Below are positions 51,060-58,389 of a DNA stretch of 64,000 nucleotides, one piece after another (position 1 is the first letter of the stretch; each line of letters starts with the position of its first letter). Under the pieces are notes generated by a model, which made no database searches, was not told the DNA's origin, and saw nothing but the letters and a program-made list of their open reading frames with translations. The translations under genes and the position numbers were made by a program. Source of the DNA: CAZFDT01 sp964518335 (lineage in GTDB: Bacteria; Planctomycetota; Phycisphaerae; Phycisphaerales; Phycisphaeraceae); the NCBI GenBank assembly GCA_964518335.1, contig CAZFDT010000004.1, forward strand, positions 73,548-137,547, read 5' to 3'.

Positions 51060-52061
51060 GTGTCCAAGCCGCGAATCCTCACGACGACTGTCGGCTCCTA
51101 TCCCGTGCCAGACTGGCTCGCCGCGCTGCCCAGCGAGCAGGCCCTGATCGACGCGACGCGCGTCGTGTTCGACATCCAACGACAGGCGGGGATCGATCTG
51201 CCGACCGACGGCGAACTGTACCGCTTTGACATCAACCATCCGCAGACGAACGGGATGATCGACTATTTCGTGCGGCCGATGGCGGGATGCCGGGCGAGTC
51301 TGGGGCGGAGCGAGATCGAGGCGTTTCGGGGGCTGCACCCGATGGCGTTTCGGGCCAAGCCCGCGGCAGTGGTGGAAGGGCCGCTGGGTGAGGGGACGCT
51401 CGACCTGTTGAGCGATTGCCAACGGGCCAGTGAAGCGGCGGGGGGGCCGATGAAGTTCACGGTGACGAGCCCGTACATGCTGGCGCGCACCCTGCTCGAC
51501 AAGCACTACGGCTCGTTCGAGAAGCTGCTCCTGGCCATCGCCGACGTACTGGCGGCGCAGGTGCGTGGTCTGCCCTGCGCGGCCCTGCAGGTCGATGAGG
51601 CCAACATTCCCGGCAACCCCGATCACAGCAGCCTCGCCGCCGAAGCGATCAATCGTGTGTTGCGCAGCTTCGAGGGCGAGCGTGCCGTGCATCTGTGCTT
51701 TGGCAACTATGGCGGGCAGACCATCCAGAAGGGCACGTGGGCCAAGCTCATCGCGTTCCTCAACGCCCTGGAGGTCAACCACTTGGTGCTGGAGTTGGCG
51801 CACCGGCCCGCGGACGATCTGCACGCGCTCAAAGAGGTCAAGCCTTCGATCAAGCTGGGCATCGGCGTGATCGACATCAAGGTGAATCACGTGGAGACGC
51901 CCGAGGAGGTCGCCCGGCGCATCGAGGCGGCGGAAAAGGTTCTGGGCGAAGGCCGCGTCGGCTGGGTGCATCCCGACTGCGGGTTCTGGATGCTCAAGCG
52001 TTCGATTGCAGACGCGAAGATCGCGGCGCTGGTAAAGGGTCGGAATCTGCACCTGGGCTGA
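51060..52061 (+). CDS. MetE-like (cobalamin-independent methionine synthase C-terminal type) protein
   Basis: A 333-residue zinc-dependent methyltransferase-like barrel without the N-terminal half of MetE. All zinc ligands are visible: His211 and Cys213 in HLCFGNYGG, Glu245, and Cys307 in HPDCGF. GSYPVPDWL and GELYRFD mark substrate contacts. Such core proteins may transfer methyl groups from donors other than tetrahydrofolate. The start is GTG (51060) with AGGAG about 7 nt upstream, overlapping the end of the previous unit. A hairpin region follows. Confidence 0.85.
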   Translation: MSKPRILTTTVGSYPVPDWLAALPSEQALIDATRVVFDIQRQAGIDLPTDGELYRFDINHPQTNGMIDYFVRPMAGCRASLGRSEIEAFRGLHPMAFRAKPAAVVEGPLGEGTLDLLSDCQRASEAAGGPMKFTVTSPYMLARTLLDKHYGSFEKLLLAIADVLAAQVRGLPCAALQVDEANIPGNPDHSSLAAEAINRVLRSFEGERAVHLCFGNYGGQTIQKGTWAKLIAFLNALEVNHLVLELAHRPADDLHALKEVKPSIKLGIGVIDIKVNHVETPEEVARRIEAAEKVLGEGRVGWVHPDCGFWMLKRSIADAKIAALVKGRNLHLG

Positions 52062-52079
52062 TCGAGCCCGAAAAAAATC

Positions 52080-52168
52080 GGCCCGGTGGTGTGGGGGGGA
52101 ACACCACGCGGGCCGTGAGGGGGGGGCTAGGTTTTGCTATCTGATTTATAGCAGACAGTCGGGCAAAA
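52080..52168 (+). terminator. Structured region after the MetE-like gene: one long hairpin and one nested hairpin
   Basis: GGCCCGGTGGTGT pairs with ACACCACGCGGGCC (one bulge) around a G-rich loop, 20 nt after the stop. Next comes TTTTGC...GCAAAA enclosing TGCTAT/ATAGCA. No T-run follows, so this may be a Rho-dependent or processing signal. ATGGGT-A6-ACCCAT at 52189-52206 is a third palindrome in the 220-nt gap. Confidence 0.5.
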
Positions 52169-52281
52169 TCCAGCCCCAAAAGCGGGGGATGGGTAAAAAA
52201 ACCCATTCACCGCGGCCGATTGGGCCGGCCCTGCCGCCTCAGGCTGAAAAAGGCAAGCAAAAGCAGGCCGCCATACCGCCG

Positions 52282-53193
52282 ATGAGCACCAACGCCCCGG
52301 TTCCCCATTCGGACTCCCTCTCCGGCTCGCTACCCGGCGCCGGCTTCATTGTTGTCGATCTTCCGTGCCTGCGCTGCGGCTATAACCTCCGCACCCTCTC
52401 TCGACATGGCTCCTGTCCCGAATGCGGCCTGCATGTGGCGCTGTCCCAGATCGGCGACCGCTTCAACCCGTTGGATACCCGACGCGCCCGTGCGGTGATC
52501 CGTGGCTGCCTCGCGCTCGCCCTCAGCGTGGCGATGACGTGCGGGCTGATGATCTTTCTGTGGATGGCATTCAATGGCGATGTTCCATTCGGCGATGACT
52601 ATGCGGGCGCGATGATTGGCTGGATCATCGTCGACCACCTGCTGTGGGTGGTCGGAGGATGGTGGGTCACGGCGAGGCCGTATGCCGCCACGCGTCTGTC
52701 GGGTCTGGTCAAAGGGGTGCGGATCGCCACGATCGCGACCTTCCTGAGCATGATGCTTGTCGTGCAGTTGCAGGCGGCGTTGATCTTTGACTGGCTCGAT
52801 GTGAGTGGGATGCTGCTGGCCATTGTTCTGTTGCCGACCATGTTCATGGCGAGGCTCGCCGCGGTCGTGCTCTTGGGGCGATGGCTGTCGCGCCTGGCGT
52901 CTGAACTCGACGCGCCCGTGTTGTCGCGCGAGGTGGCGGTCATCGCCTACCTGACCGCCACGGGGTTGCTGGGCGTGCTTCTGAGCATTGCCGCGGTCGT
53001 CACGGGCGGCGGTAACGATATCGAAACCTTCTGGAAGGTCCTCACCGTAGCCTTTGCGTTTCTGACGATATGGGCGACCATCTGGCTGCTGCGGTTTGCC
53101 TGGGCGGTTCGGCAGGAAATCAGGTACGCGTCAGCTTCCGCCGGTGACGTCGGTGTGAAGCTTGCGCAGCAGGTCGAACGCTTCCAGCGGTGA
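52282..53193 (+). CDS. Second zinc-ribbon membrane protein
   Basis: A 303-residue paralogue in layout of the 49577 protein. LPCLRCGYNLRTLSRHGSCPECGLHV near residue 30 is followed by about six to seven membrane helices (IRGCLALALSVAMTCGLMIFL, IGWIIVDHLLWVVGGWWV). The start at 52282 (MSTNAPVPHSD) is preferred. An in-frame ATG at 52189 would add 31 low-complexity residues and lies in a palindrome. Its last 63 nt overlap the 3' end of mutS on the other strand. Confidence 0.78.
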   Translation: MSTNAPVPHSDSLSGSLPGAGFIVVDLPCLRCGYNLRTLSRHGSCPECGLHVALSQIGDRFNPLDTRRARAVIRGCLALALSVAMTCGLMIFLWMAFNGDVPFGDDYAGAMIGWIIVDHLLWVVGGWWVTARPYAATRLSGLVKGVRIATIATFLSMMLVVQLQAALIFDWLDVSGMLLAIVLLPTMFMARLAAVVLLGRWLSRLASELDAPVLSREVAVIAYLTATGLLGVLLSIAAVVTGGGNDIETFWKVLTVAFAFLTIWATIWLLRFAWAVRQEIRYASASAGDVGVKLAQQVERFQR

Positions 53194-55968
53194 GAGGTGC
53201 GTCAGGTCCGCGTCGCGCAGCGCTTCGATGGCGGGGTGGTGGACGTACTCGGTGAACAGGCTCATCTGGGCGCCCGGGGCGGCGGCGGGAGCAGTGTGAC
53301 GCGCGGTGTCGGCGACGAGGCTCGAGGCGTCGCGGTGGTTGACTTCCAGGGCGGCGAGCAACTGGTTGGCCCGTGCGATGACGGTCGGGGGCACGCCGGC
53401 GATCTTGGCGACGTGGATGCCGTAGCTGCGGTCGGTGCGGCCGGGAGCGATGCGGTAGAGGAACACGATCTGATCTTTCCACTCGCGCACCGTCACGTGC
53501 AGGTTGGTCACCCCCGCAAGCGTGTCGGCGAGGGAGGTGATCTCGTGGTAGTGCGTGGCGAAGAGTGTGCGGCACCCCCGCGAAGCCAGGTGCTCGGCGA
53601 TCGCCCATGCCAGCGACAGCCCATCGAGCGTGCTCGTCCCGCGGCCGATCTCGTCCAGGATGACCAGACTTCCGGGCGTCGCGTGGTGGCAGATGTTGGC
53701 CGTCTCGGTCATCTCGACCATGAAGGTGGATTGGCCGCTGTGCAGTTCGTCGCTGGCGCCGATGCGCGTGAAGAGGCGGTCGGTGAGGCCGACGGTCGCC
53801 TCCTCGGCGGGGACCCACGCGCCGGTGTGGGCCAGCAGCGTGATGAGGGCGGCCGTGCGGATGTAGGTGCTCTTGCCCGCCATGTTGGGGCCGGTGATCA
53901 GGGCGAGTGAAGCGGGGAGAACGGGTGTCGGGTGTGACGGATCGGTTGCCTCTTTCTGACACCCGACACCCGACACCCGAACCCCGAGTTCCACATCATT
54001 CGGCACGAACCGATCGCCCAGCAACTCGTCGAGCACGGGATGCCGCCCGCCGCGCACGTGCAGCACCGGCTCGTCCACGATCGTCGGCCGCACATACCGC
54101 CGCCGCACCGCGCGATGGGCGAAGCACGCCAGCACGTCCACTGCAGCGACCGTGTCGGCAAACGCCTGCAGGGGTGTCGCCTCCTTCTGGCACGCCGCGC
54201 ACAGCCGACCGAACAGCTCCTGCTCCCTCGCGATCGCCCGACTCTCGGCGGTGAGCACCTTGCCCTCGAAGTCCTTCAGCTCCGGCGTGATGAACCTCTC
54301 GGCGTTCTTGAGCGTCTGCTTACGGCTCCATTGCGACGGCGCCTTGTCACGATTGGCGGCAGTCAGCTCGATGTAATAGCCAAAGACCTTGTTGAACCCC
54401 ACCTTCAACGAGGCAATGCCCGTCTCGTCGATGAGCTGTTTCTGATAACCCGCCAGCCATGTGTGGCTGTCGCGCTGCAATCCACGGAACTCATCGAGTT
54501 GGGCGTCGTGGCCGTCGCGGAAGAGCCCGCCGTCGCGGAGATGGGCGGGGGGATCCTCGACGCAGGCCTCGGTGATCTGCCGGGCAAGCGTGTCGAGCGT
54601 CGTCGCGCTGGCGTCCAGGCTGCGGTGATACTCGGCCATGGCGGGGCGGTCGGCCAGCAGCGTCGCCAGGGTCGTGGCCTTGGCGGCGCTGCGGCCAAGT
54701 GCAACAAGATCGCGCGGGGTCGCTCTGCCCACCGCGATCCGTCCGACGATGCGGGCGACATCCTGCACGCCGTCGGACGCCTGACGAAGACCGTTCAGCA
54801 GTCTTGCGTCCTCGACCATCGCGCCCACCGCACGCTGGCGCTGCTCGATGGCCGCACGGTCGCGCAACGGATAGCACAGCCACGAGCGCAGCAGCCGTCG
54901 CCCCATGGCGGTGACACACGCGCCCCCGCCCCCGCCCCCGGAAGTGAAGACGCCAAGAAGGCTGCCGTCGGTCTGGCCGCTGCGCATCGTGCGCTCGATC
55001 TCGAGGCTGTGCAGCGACGCCTGATCGATGAGCATGTGCGCCGTGCGCTCGAAGCGCACGGGCGGGCGGAGATGAGCGAGTCGGACCTCTGACCTCTGAC
55101 CCCTGTCCTGCTCTCCACCGACGCACTGGGTTTCGTGGAGGTAGGCGACGATGGCCCCCGCGGGGCTGAGGACGGGGTCGTCGTCGGCGAAGCCGAAGCC
55201 GCCGAGCGTCGCGACGCCGAACTGCTTGCGGAGGGTATCGACGGCCTCGCTTTGGCGGAACTGCCATGTGGGGCGGGGGCAGGCAGCGGCGCCGGTGGCA
55301 TCGAGGAGACGCTTGACACGCTCGGGGGTGTTCCCATCGGCGGTTTCGCAGTACAGCAACTCGCGCGGGCCGATGCGCACCAGTTCATCGACGAGCGCGT
55401 CTTCGCCGAACGCGGCGACATGAAACGTGCCCACGCTCAACTCGGCCCATGCGACCCAGACGGAGGGTCTAGGGTCTGGCGTCTGGGGTCTGGCAGAATG
55501 GGCGGTGCCAGCGCTTTCTCTGCCAGACCCCAGACCCCAATCCCCAGACCCTTTCGCTCCCCCCCACATCACCGCCGCCAGCGGGTTCTCCCGCGACGCA
55601 TCCAGCAGATGATCGTCCGTCAGCGTCCCCGGCGTGAGCACGCGCGTCACGTCGCGCTTCACCACGCCTTTGGCCTGGGCTGCATCTTCGACCTGCTCGC
55701 ACACCGCCACGCGATGCCCCGCCCGGATCATCCGCCGCAGGTAGCTCTCCACGGCGTGATAGGGCACGCCCGCCATCGGCACGCCCTCGGTCCGTTGCGT
55801 CAGCGTCACCCCCAGCACCTTGTTGGCCAGCTTCGCGTCGTCGAAGAACATCTCGTAGAAATCGCCCATGCGGAAGAACAGCACGCACTCGGGGTGCTGC
55901 TTCTTGAACGCGAAATACTGCCGCATCGCGGGCGTCTGGGTGGGATCGTTTTTCGTGGCCTGCGGCAT
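53131..55968 (-). CDS. mutS: DNA mismatch repair protein MutS
   Basis: Recognises mismatches and drives repair through its ATPase. The mismatch-binding Phe-x-Glu is in FFRMGDFYEMFFDDA (31-45). The core and clamp regions follow. Walker A GPNMAGKST is near residue 691. STFMVEMTETANI and LVILDEIGRGTSTLDG follow, with a C-terminal helical tail. At 945 residues it is longer than the usual 850-880, and three in-frame cassettes account for much of the excess: residues 140-169, 283-297 and about 662-683. All keep the frame open and the core motifs intact. The first precedes the connector strand WVAWAELSVG; the last sits just before LALITGPN. Confidence 0.97.
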   Translation of the reverse strand: MPQATKNDPTQTPAMRQYFAFKKQHPECVLFFRMGDFYEMFFDDAKLANKVLGVTLTQRTEGVPMAGVPYHAVESYLRRMIRAGHRVAVCEQVEDAAQAKGVVKRDVTRVLTPGTLTDDHLLDASRENPLAAVMWGGAKGSGDWGLGSGRESAGTAHSARPQTPDPRPSVWVAWAELSVGTFHVAAFGEDALVDELVRIGPRELLYCETADGNTPERVKRLLDATGAAACPRPTWQFRQSEAVDTLRKQFGVATLGGFGFADDDPVLSPAGAIVAYLHETQCVGGEQDRGQRSEVRLAHLRPPVRFERTAHMLIDQASLHSLEIERTMRSGQTDGSLLGVFTSGGGGGGACVTAMGRRLLRSWLCYPLRDRAAIEQRQRAVGAMVEDARLLNGLRQASDGVQDVARIVGRIAVGRATPRDLVALGRSAAKATTLATLLADRPAMAEYHRSLDASATTLDTLARQITEACVEDPPAHLRDGGLFRDGHDAQLDEFRGLQRDSHTWLAGYQKQLIDETGIASLKVGFNKVFGYYIELTAANRDKAPSQWSRKQTLKNAERFITPELKDFEGKVLTAESRAIAREQELFGRLCAACQKEATPLQAFADTVAAVDVLACFAHRAVRRRYVRPTIVDEPVLHVRGGRHPVLDELLGDRFVPNDVELGVRVSGVGCQKEATDPSHPTPVLPASLALITGPNMAGKSTYIRTAALITLLAHTGAWVPAEEATVGLTDRLFTRIGASDELHSGQSTFMVEMTETANICHHATPGSLVILDEIGRGTSTLDGLSLAWAIAEHLASRGCRTLFATHYHEITSLADTLAGVTNLHVTVREWKDQIVFLYRIAPGRTDRSYGIHVAKIAGVPPTVIARANQLLAALEVNHRDASSLVADTARHTAPAAAPGAQMSLFTEYVHHPAIEALRDADLTHLSPLEAFDLLRKLHTDVTGGS
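53921..53985. repeat. In-frame cassette inside mutS (GTGTCGG family)
   Basis: On the plus strand GGGTGTCGGGTGT opens the element and ACACCCGACACCCGACACCC closes it, about 65 nt in all. It encodes RVSGVGCQKEATDPSHP in mutS, just before the ATPase Walker A strand. It shares over 20 identical bases with the nadE cassette. Confidence 0.8.
55080..55125. repeat. In-frame short cassette inside mutS (GGTCAGAGGTC words)
   Basis: The coding strand carries tandem 10-mer-like words GGTCAGAGGTCAGAGGTC, seen on the plus strand as GACCTCTGACCTCTGACC. It encodes GGEQDRGQRSEVRL (about 284-297) between YLHETQ and AHLRPPVRFE of the MutS core. It is the weakest of the five cassettes because it lacks a clear reverse arm. 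Confidence 0.6.
55464..55551. repeat. In-frame inverted-repeat cassette inside mutS (GGGGTCTGG family)
   Basis: Two arms of about 33 nt match at 29 positions as reverse complements: GGGTCTAGGGTCTGG...GGTCTGGCAGA and TCTGCCAGACCCCAG...CCCCAGACCC, with a loop of about 21 nt. It encodes residues 140-169 of MutS (GSGDWGLGSGRESAG onward). It shares TCTGCCAGACCCCAG with the priA cassette. Confidence 0.85.
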
Positions 55969-56000
55969 GGACCGGGCAGTTTACCGCATGTGCCGCCGCG

Positions 56001-58307
56001 TCACCCCGCCGACGCAGTCTGCGGGGCGAAGCGTTGCACCACGTCGGGCTTGGTCACCTTGCCCATGGCGTTGCGGGGCAGGTCAGGCAACAGCAGCAGC
56101 AGGGAGGGAGCTTTGTAGGCGGCCAGGCGCTGCTTGGCCCAGGTGCGCAGCGACGGCAGGTCCAGCGACTGCCCAGGCTTGAGCACGACGGCGGCGGCGA
56201 CGCGCTGGCCCCATTCGGCGTCCTCGACGCCGACGACGGCGCAGTCGTGAATCGACGGGTGGGTGCGGAGCACTTCCTCGATGTCGAGGGCGGAGATCTT
56301 GTAGCCGCCGGATTTGATGATGTCGATCGAGTCGCGACCGAGGATGCGGTAGCGATGGTTGTTGCACACGGCCACGTCCCCGGTCTTGAACCAACCATCG
56401 GGTGTGAAGGCTTCGGCGGTGGCGTCGGGTCGGCGCCAGTATTCGCTGAAGACCCCGGGGCCGCGGACCTGGATCTGGCCGGGCGTGTCATCGGGGACCT
56501 GCACGTTGTGTTCGTCCACGAGTCGGACCTCGACGCCCGGCAACGGGCTGCCCACGCTTGCGGGGATGCGTTCGCCGTGGAGCGGGTTGGACAGGCCCAT
56601 GCCGATCTCGGTCATGCCGTAGCGCTCCAGAAGCGTGTGGTTGCTGATCCGCCGCCAGGTCTCGAGGGTGCTCACGGGCAGGGCCGCCGAGCCGCTGACC
56701 ATCAGGCGCAGGCGCTGACAGCCGGCGCTCATCGCCTGTCGCGTCGCCGGGTCGGCCGCCTCCCACGCGGCGATCAGTCGAGCGTAGATCGTGGGCACGG
56801 CCATGAACAGCGTGAGCCCCTTGCTGTGCATCAGGCGGTCCCATACCGCGGTCGCCTCGAACTTCGGCAGAATCTCGCACGTGGCGCCCGCCCACATCGC
56901 GCAGCACAGCACGTTGACCACCCCATGCACATGATGCAGCGGCAGCACGTGAAGAATGTGATCGTCACCGCTCCAGCCCCATGCCTCGATCAGGGACGTG
57001 ACCTGCGCGGTGATCATGTCGTGCGTGCTGACGACGCCCTTGGGCCTGCTGGTCGTGCCACTGGTGTAGATGAGCATGGCGCGGCGCCGGGGTGAGACGC
57101 GAGGGAGCGGGCCTTCGGACGGCGAGCGCATCAGTTCATCGGTCGTCAGCAGCGGCAGCCCCCGCGCCTCGGCGAGCGGTCGCAGCAGCGCGACCACGCT
57201 GGGATGCGCGATCAGGATCGATGCCTGCGAGTCGTCGATGACATGGGCCAACTCGGGCGCCGGGTGCTGCAGGCACAGTGGAACCGCCACGCCCCCGGCA
57301 CGCCATGTCGCCCATTGCGTCACGACATGCGCCAAGCTCGGCGGCACGAGGAAGGCCACCCGCGCTTCGTCCAGGTCCGCTCGGTCGCCCAGCAGGAGCG
57401 TGGCGGCGCGGGCCGTGAGCTTCAGCAGCTCGCCGTACGTGCATTCGCCGTCCTCGGCGAGGATCGCCCGGCGAGCCTTGGCCATCTCGGCCTGCGCGAC
57501 GATGGGGATCGTTTCGCTGCAGTGGTCGATGAAGTCCACCAGGGCCGCGTGTGTCGGGTCGGTCGGATCGGCCATTCGGTCCACGATCGACGTGTGATCG
57601 CGGTCCTCGATGACGCGAAGGCGGGCGCTGGGATGATGCAGGTGCTCGAGCATGGCGATGAAATAGCGGTTCTCCTCGACGCGAGAAGGAATGTCGCGGT
57701 CGCCGATGGCGATGAACAACGGTGGGGCGTCGGCGCGGACGTGATGGCACGGCGCGGCATCATCGATGACAGGTGTGGTCTGCGGTGAGCCGACGCCGCG
57801 CTCGCGGCGCACGGTCGAGTGCGTGAACACCTGTGGACTGACGATGAACAAACCGGCGATGTCGCGCAGGTCGAGCTGATGCGCCGCTAGATATCGCTCA
57901 TCGAAACCGATCAGAGCAGCGAGATACCCCCCTGCGGAGTGCCCACTGAGAAAGACGCGATCGGGGTGGCCGCCATGCTCGGCGATGTGGCGCTTGACCC
58001 AGGCGAAGGCGGCGGCGGCATCTTCGGCATAGGCTGGGAAGCGCGCCGCTGGCGCCAAGCGGTAGTTGGCCGACACGGTCGCCACGCCGTGACGCGCCAG
58101 CGCCAGAGGCAACCGCGGCGTGGTTCCCATCGCCTTGTCGCCCAACGTCAGTCCGCCGCCGTGGAACCACAGCAGCGTGGGAAAGTCGCGGCAGCTTCGG
58201 GGCAGGTGCAGGTCCAGGAGACAACGCTCGGCTTCGTGCGTCGAGAGCCGGCCCGACTTGTAGGGCACATCCGTGATGATCTGCATGTCTGGCGCCAGGT
58301 CGGGCAT
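56001..58307 (-). CDS. Fusion: alpha/beta-hydrolase esterase + acyl-CoA synthetase (AMP-forming)
   Basis: A 768-residue two-domain protein. Residues 1 to about 265 are a carboxylesterase-type alpha/beta hydrolase: oxyanion motif HGGG (49-52), nucleophile Ser124 in GHSAGG, and acid/His from GDRDIP and EDRDHTS (His238). Residues about 280-768 are an ANL-family synthetase with YTSGTTSRPKG (414-424), LLERYGMTEIGMG, GWFKTGDVA, GRDSIDIIKSGGYKIS and the catalytic Lys in NAMGKVTK. The closest general type is malonyl/fatty acyl-CoA synthetase. The ATG at 58307 has AGGAG 7 nt upstream. It is divergent from priA. Release of an acid by the esterase and its activation by the synthetase is the inferred logic. 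Confidence 0.9.
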   Translation of the reverse strand: MPDLAPDMQIITDVPYKSGRLSTHEAERCLLDLHLPRSCRDFPTLLWFHGGGLTLGDKAMGTTPRLPLALARHGVATVSANYRLAPAARFPAYAEDAAAAFAWVKRHIAEHGGHPDRVFLSGHSAGGYLAALIGFDERYLAAHQLDLRDIAGLFIVSPQVFTHSTVRRERGVGSPQTTPVIDDAAPCHHVRADAPPLFIAIGDRDIPSRVEENRYFIAMLEHLHHPSARLRVIEDRDHTSIVDRMADPTDPTHAALVDFIDHCSETIPIVAQAEMAKARRAILAEDGECTYGELLKLTARAATLLLGDRADLDEARVAFLVPPSLAHVVTQWATWRAGGVAVPLCLQHPAPELAHVIDDSQASILIAHPSVVALLRPLAEARGLPLLTTDELMRSPSEGPLPRVSPRRRAMLIYTSGTTSRPKGVVSTHDMITAQVTSLIEAWGWSGDDHILHVLPLHHVHGVVNVLCCAMWAGATCEILPKFEATAVWDRLMHSKGLTLFMAVPTIYARLIAAWEAADPATRQAMSAGCQRLRLMVSGSAALPVSTLETWRRISNHTLLERYGMTEIGMGLSNPLHGERIPASVGSPLPGVEVRLVDEHNVQVPDDTPGQIQVRGPGVFSEYWRRPDATAEAFTPDGWFKTGDVAVCNNHRYRILGRDSIDIIKSGGYKISALDIEEVLRTHPSIHDCAVVGVEDAEWGQRVAAAVVLKPGQSLDLPSLRTWAKQRLAAYKAPSLLLLLPDLPRNAMGKVTKPDVVQRFAPQTASAG

Positions 58308-58389
58308 TGACGAACTCCTGGTTGACCGCGGCGCCGATCGTGCCGGGCAAACGCCCATCATAGTCATCGGCGATCCTATACTCATCGCC

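Noticed and set aside
52062..52281. Riboswitch or tRNA in the structured gap after the MetE-like gene
   Set aside because: Hairpins are present, but no cloverleaf, conserved SAM or cobalamin riboswitch core, or downstream target gene fits.
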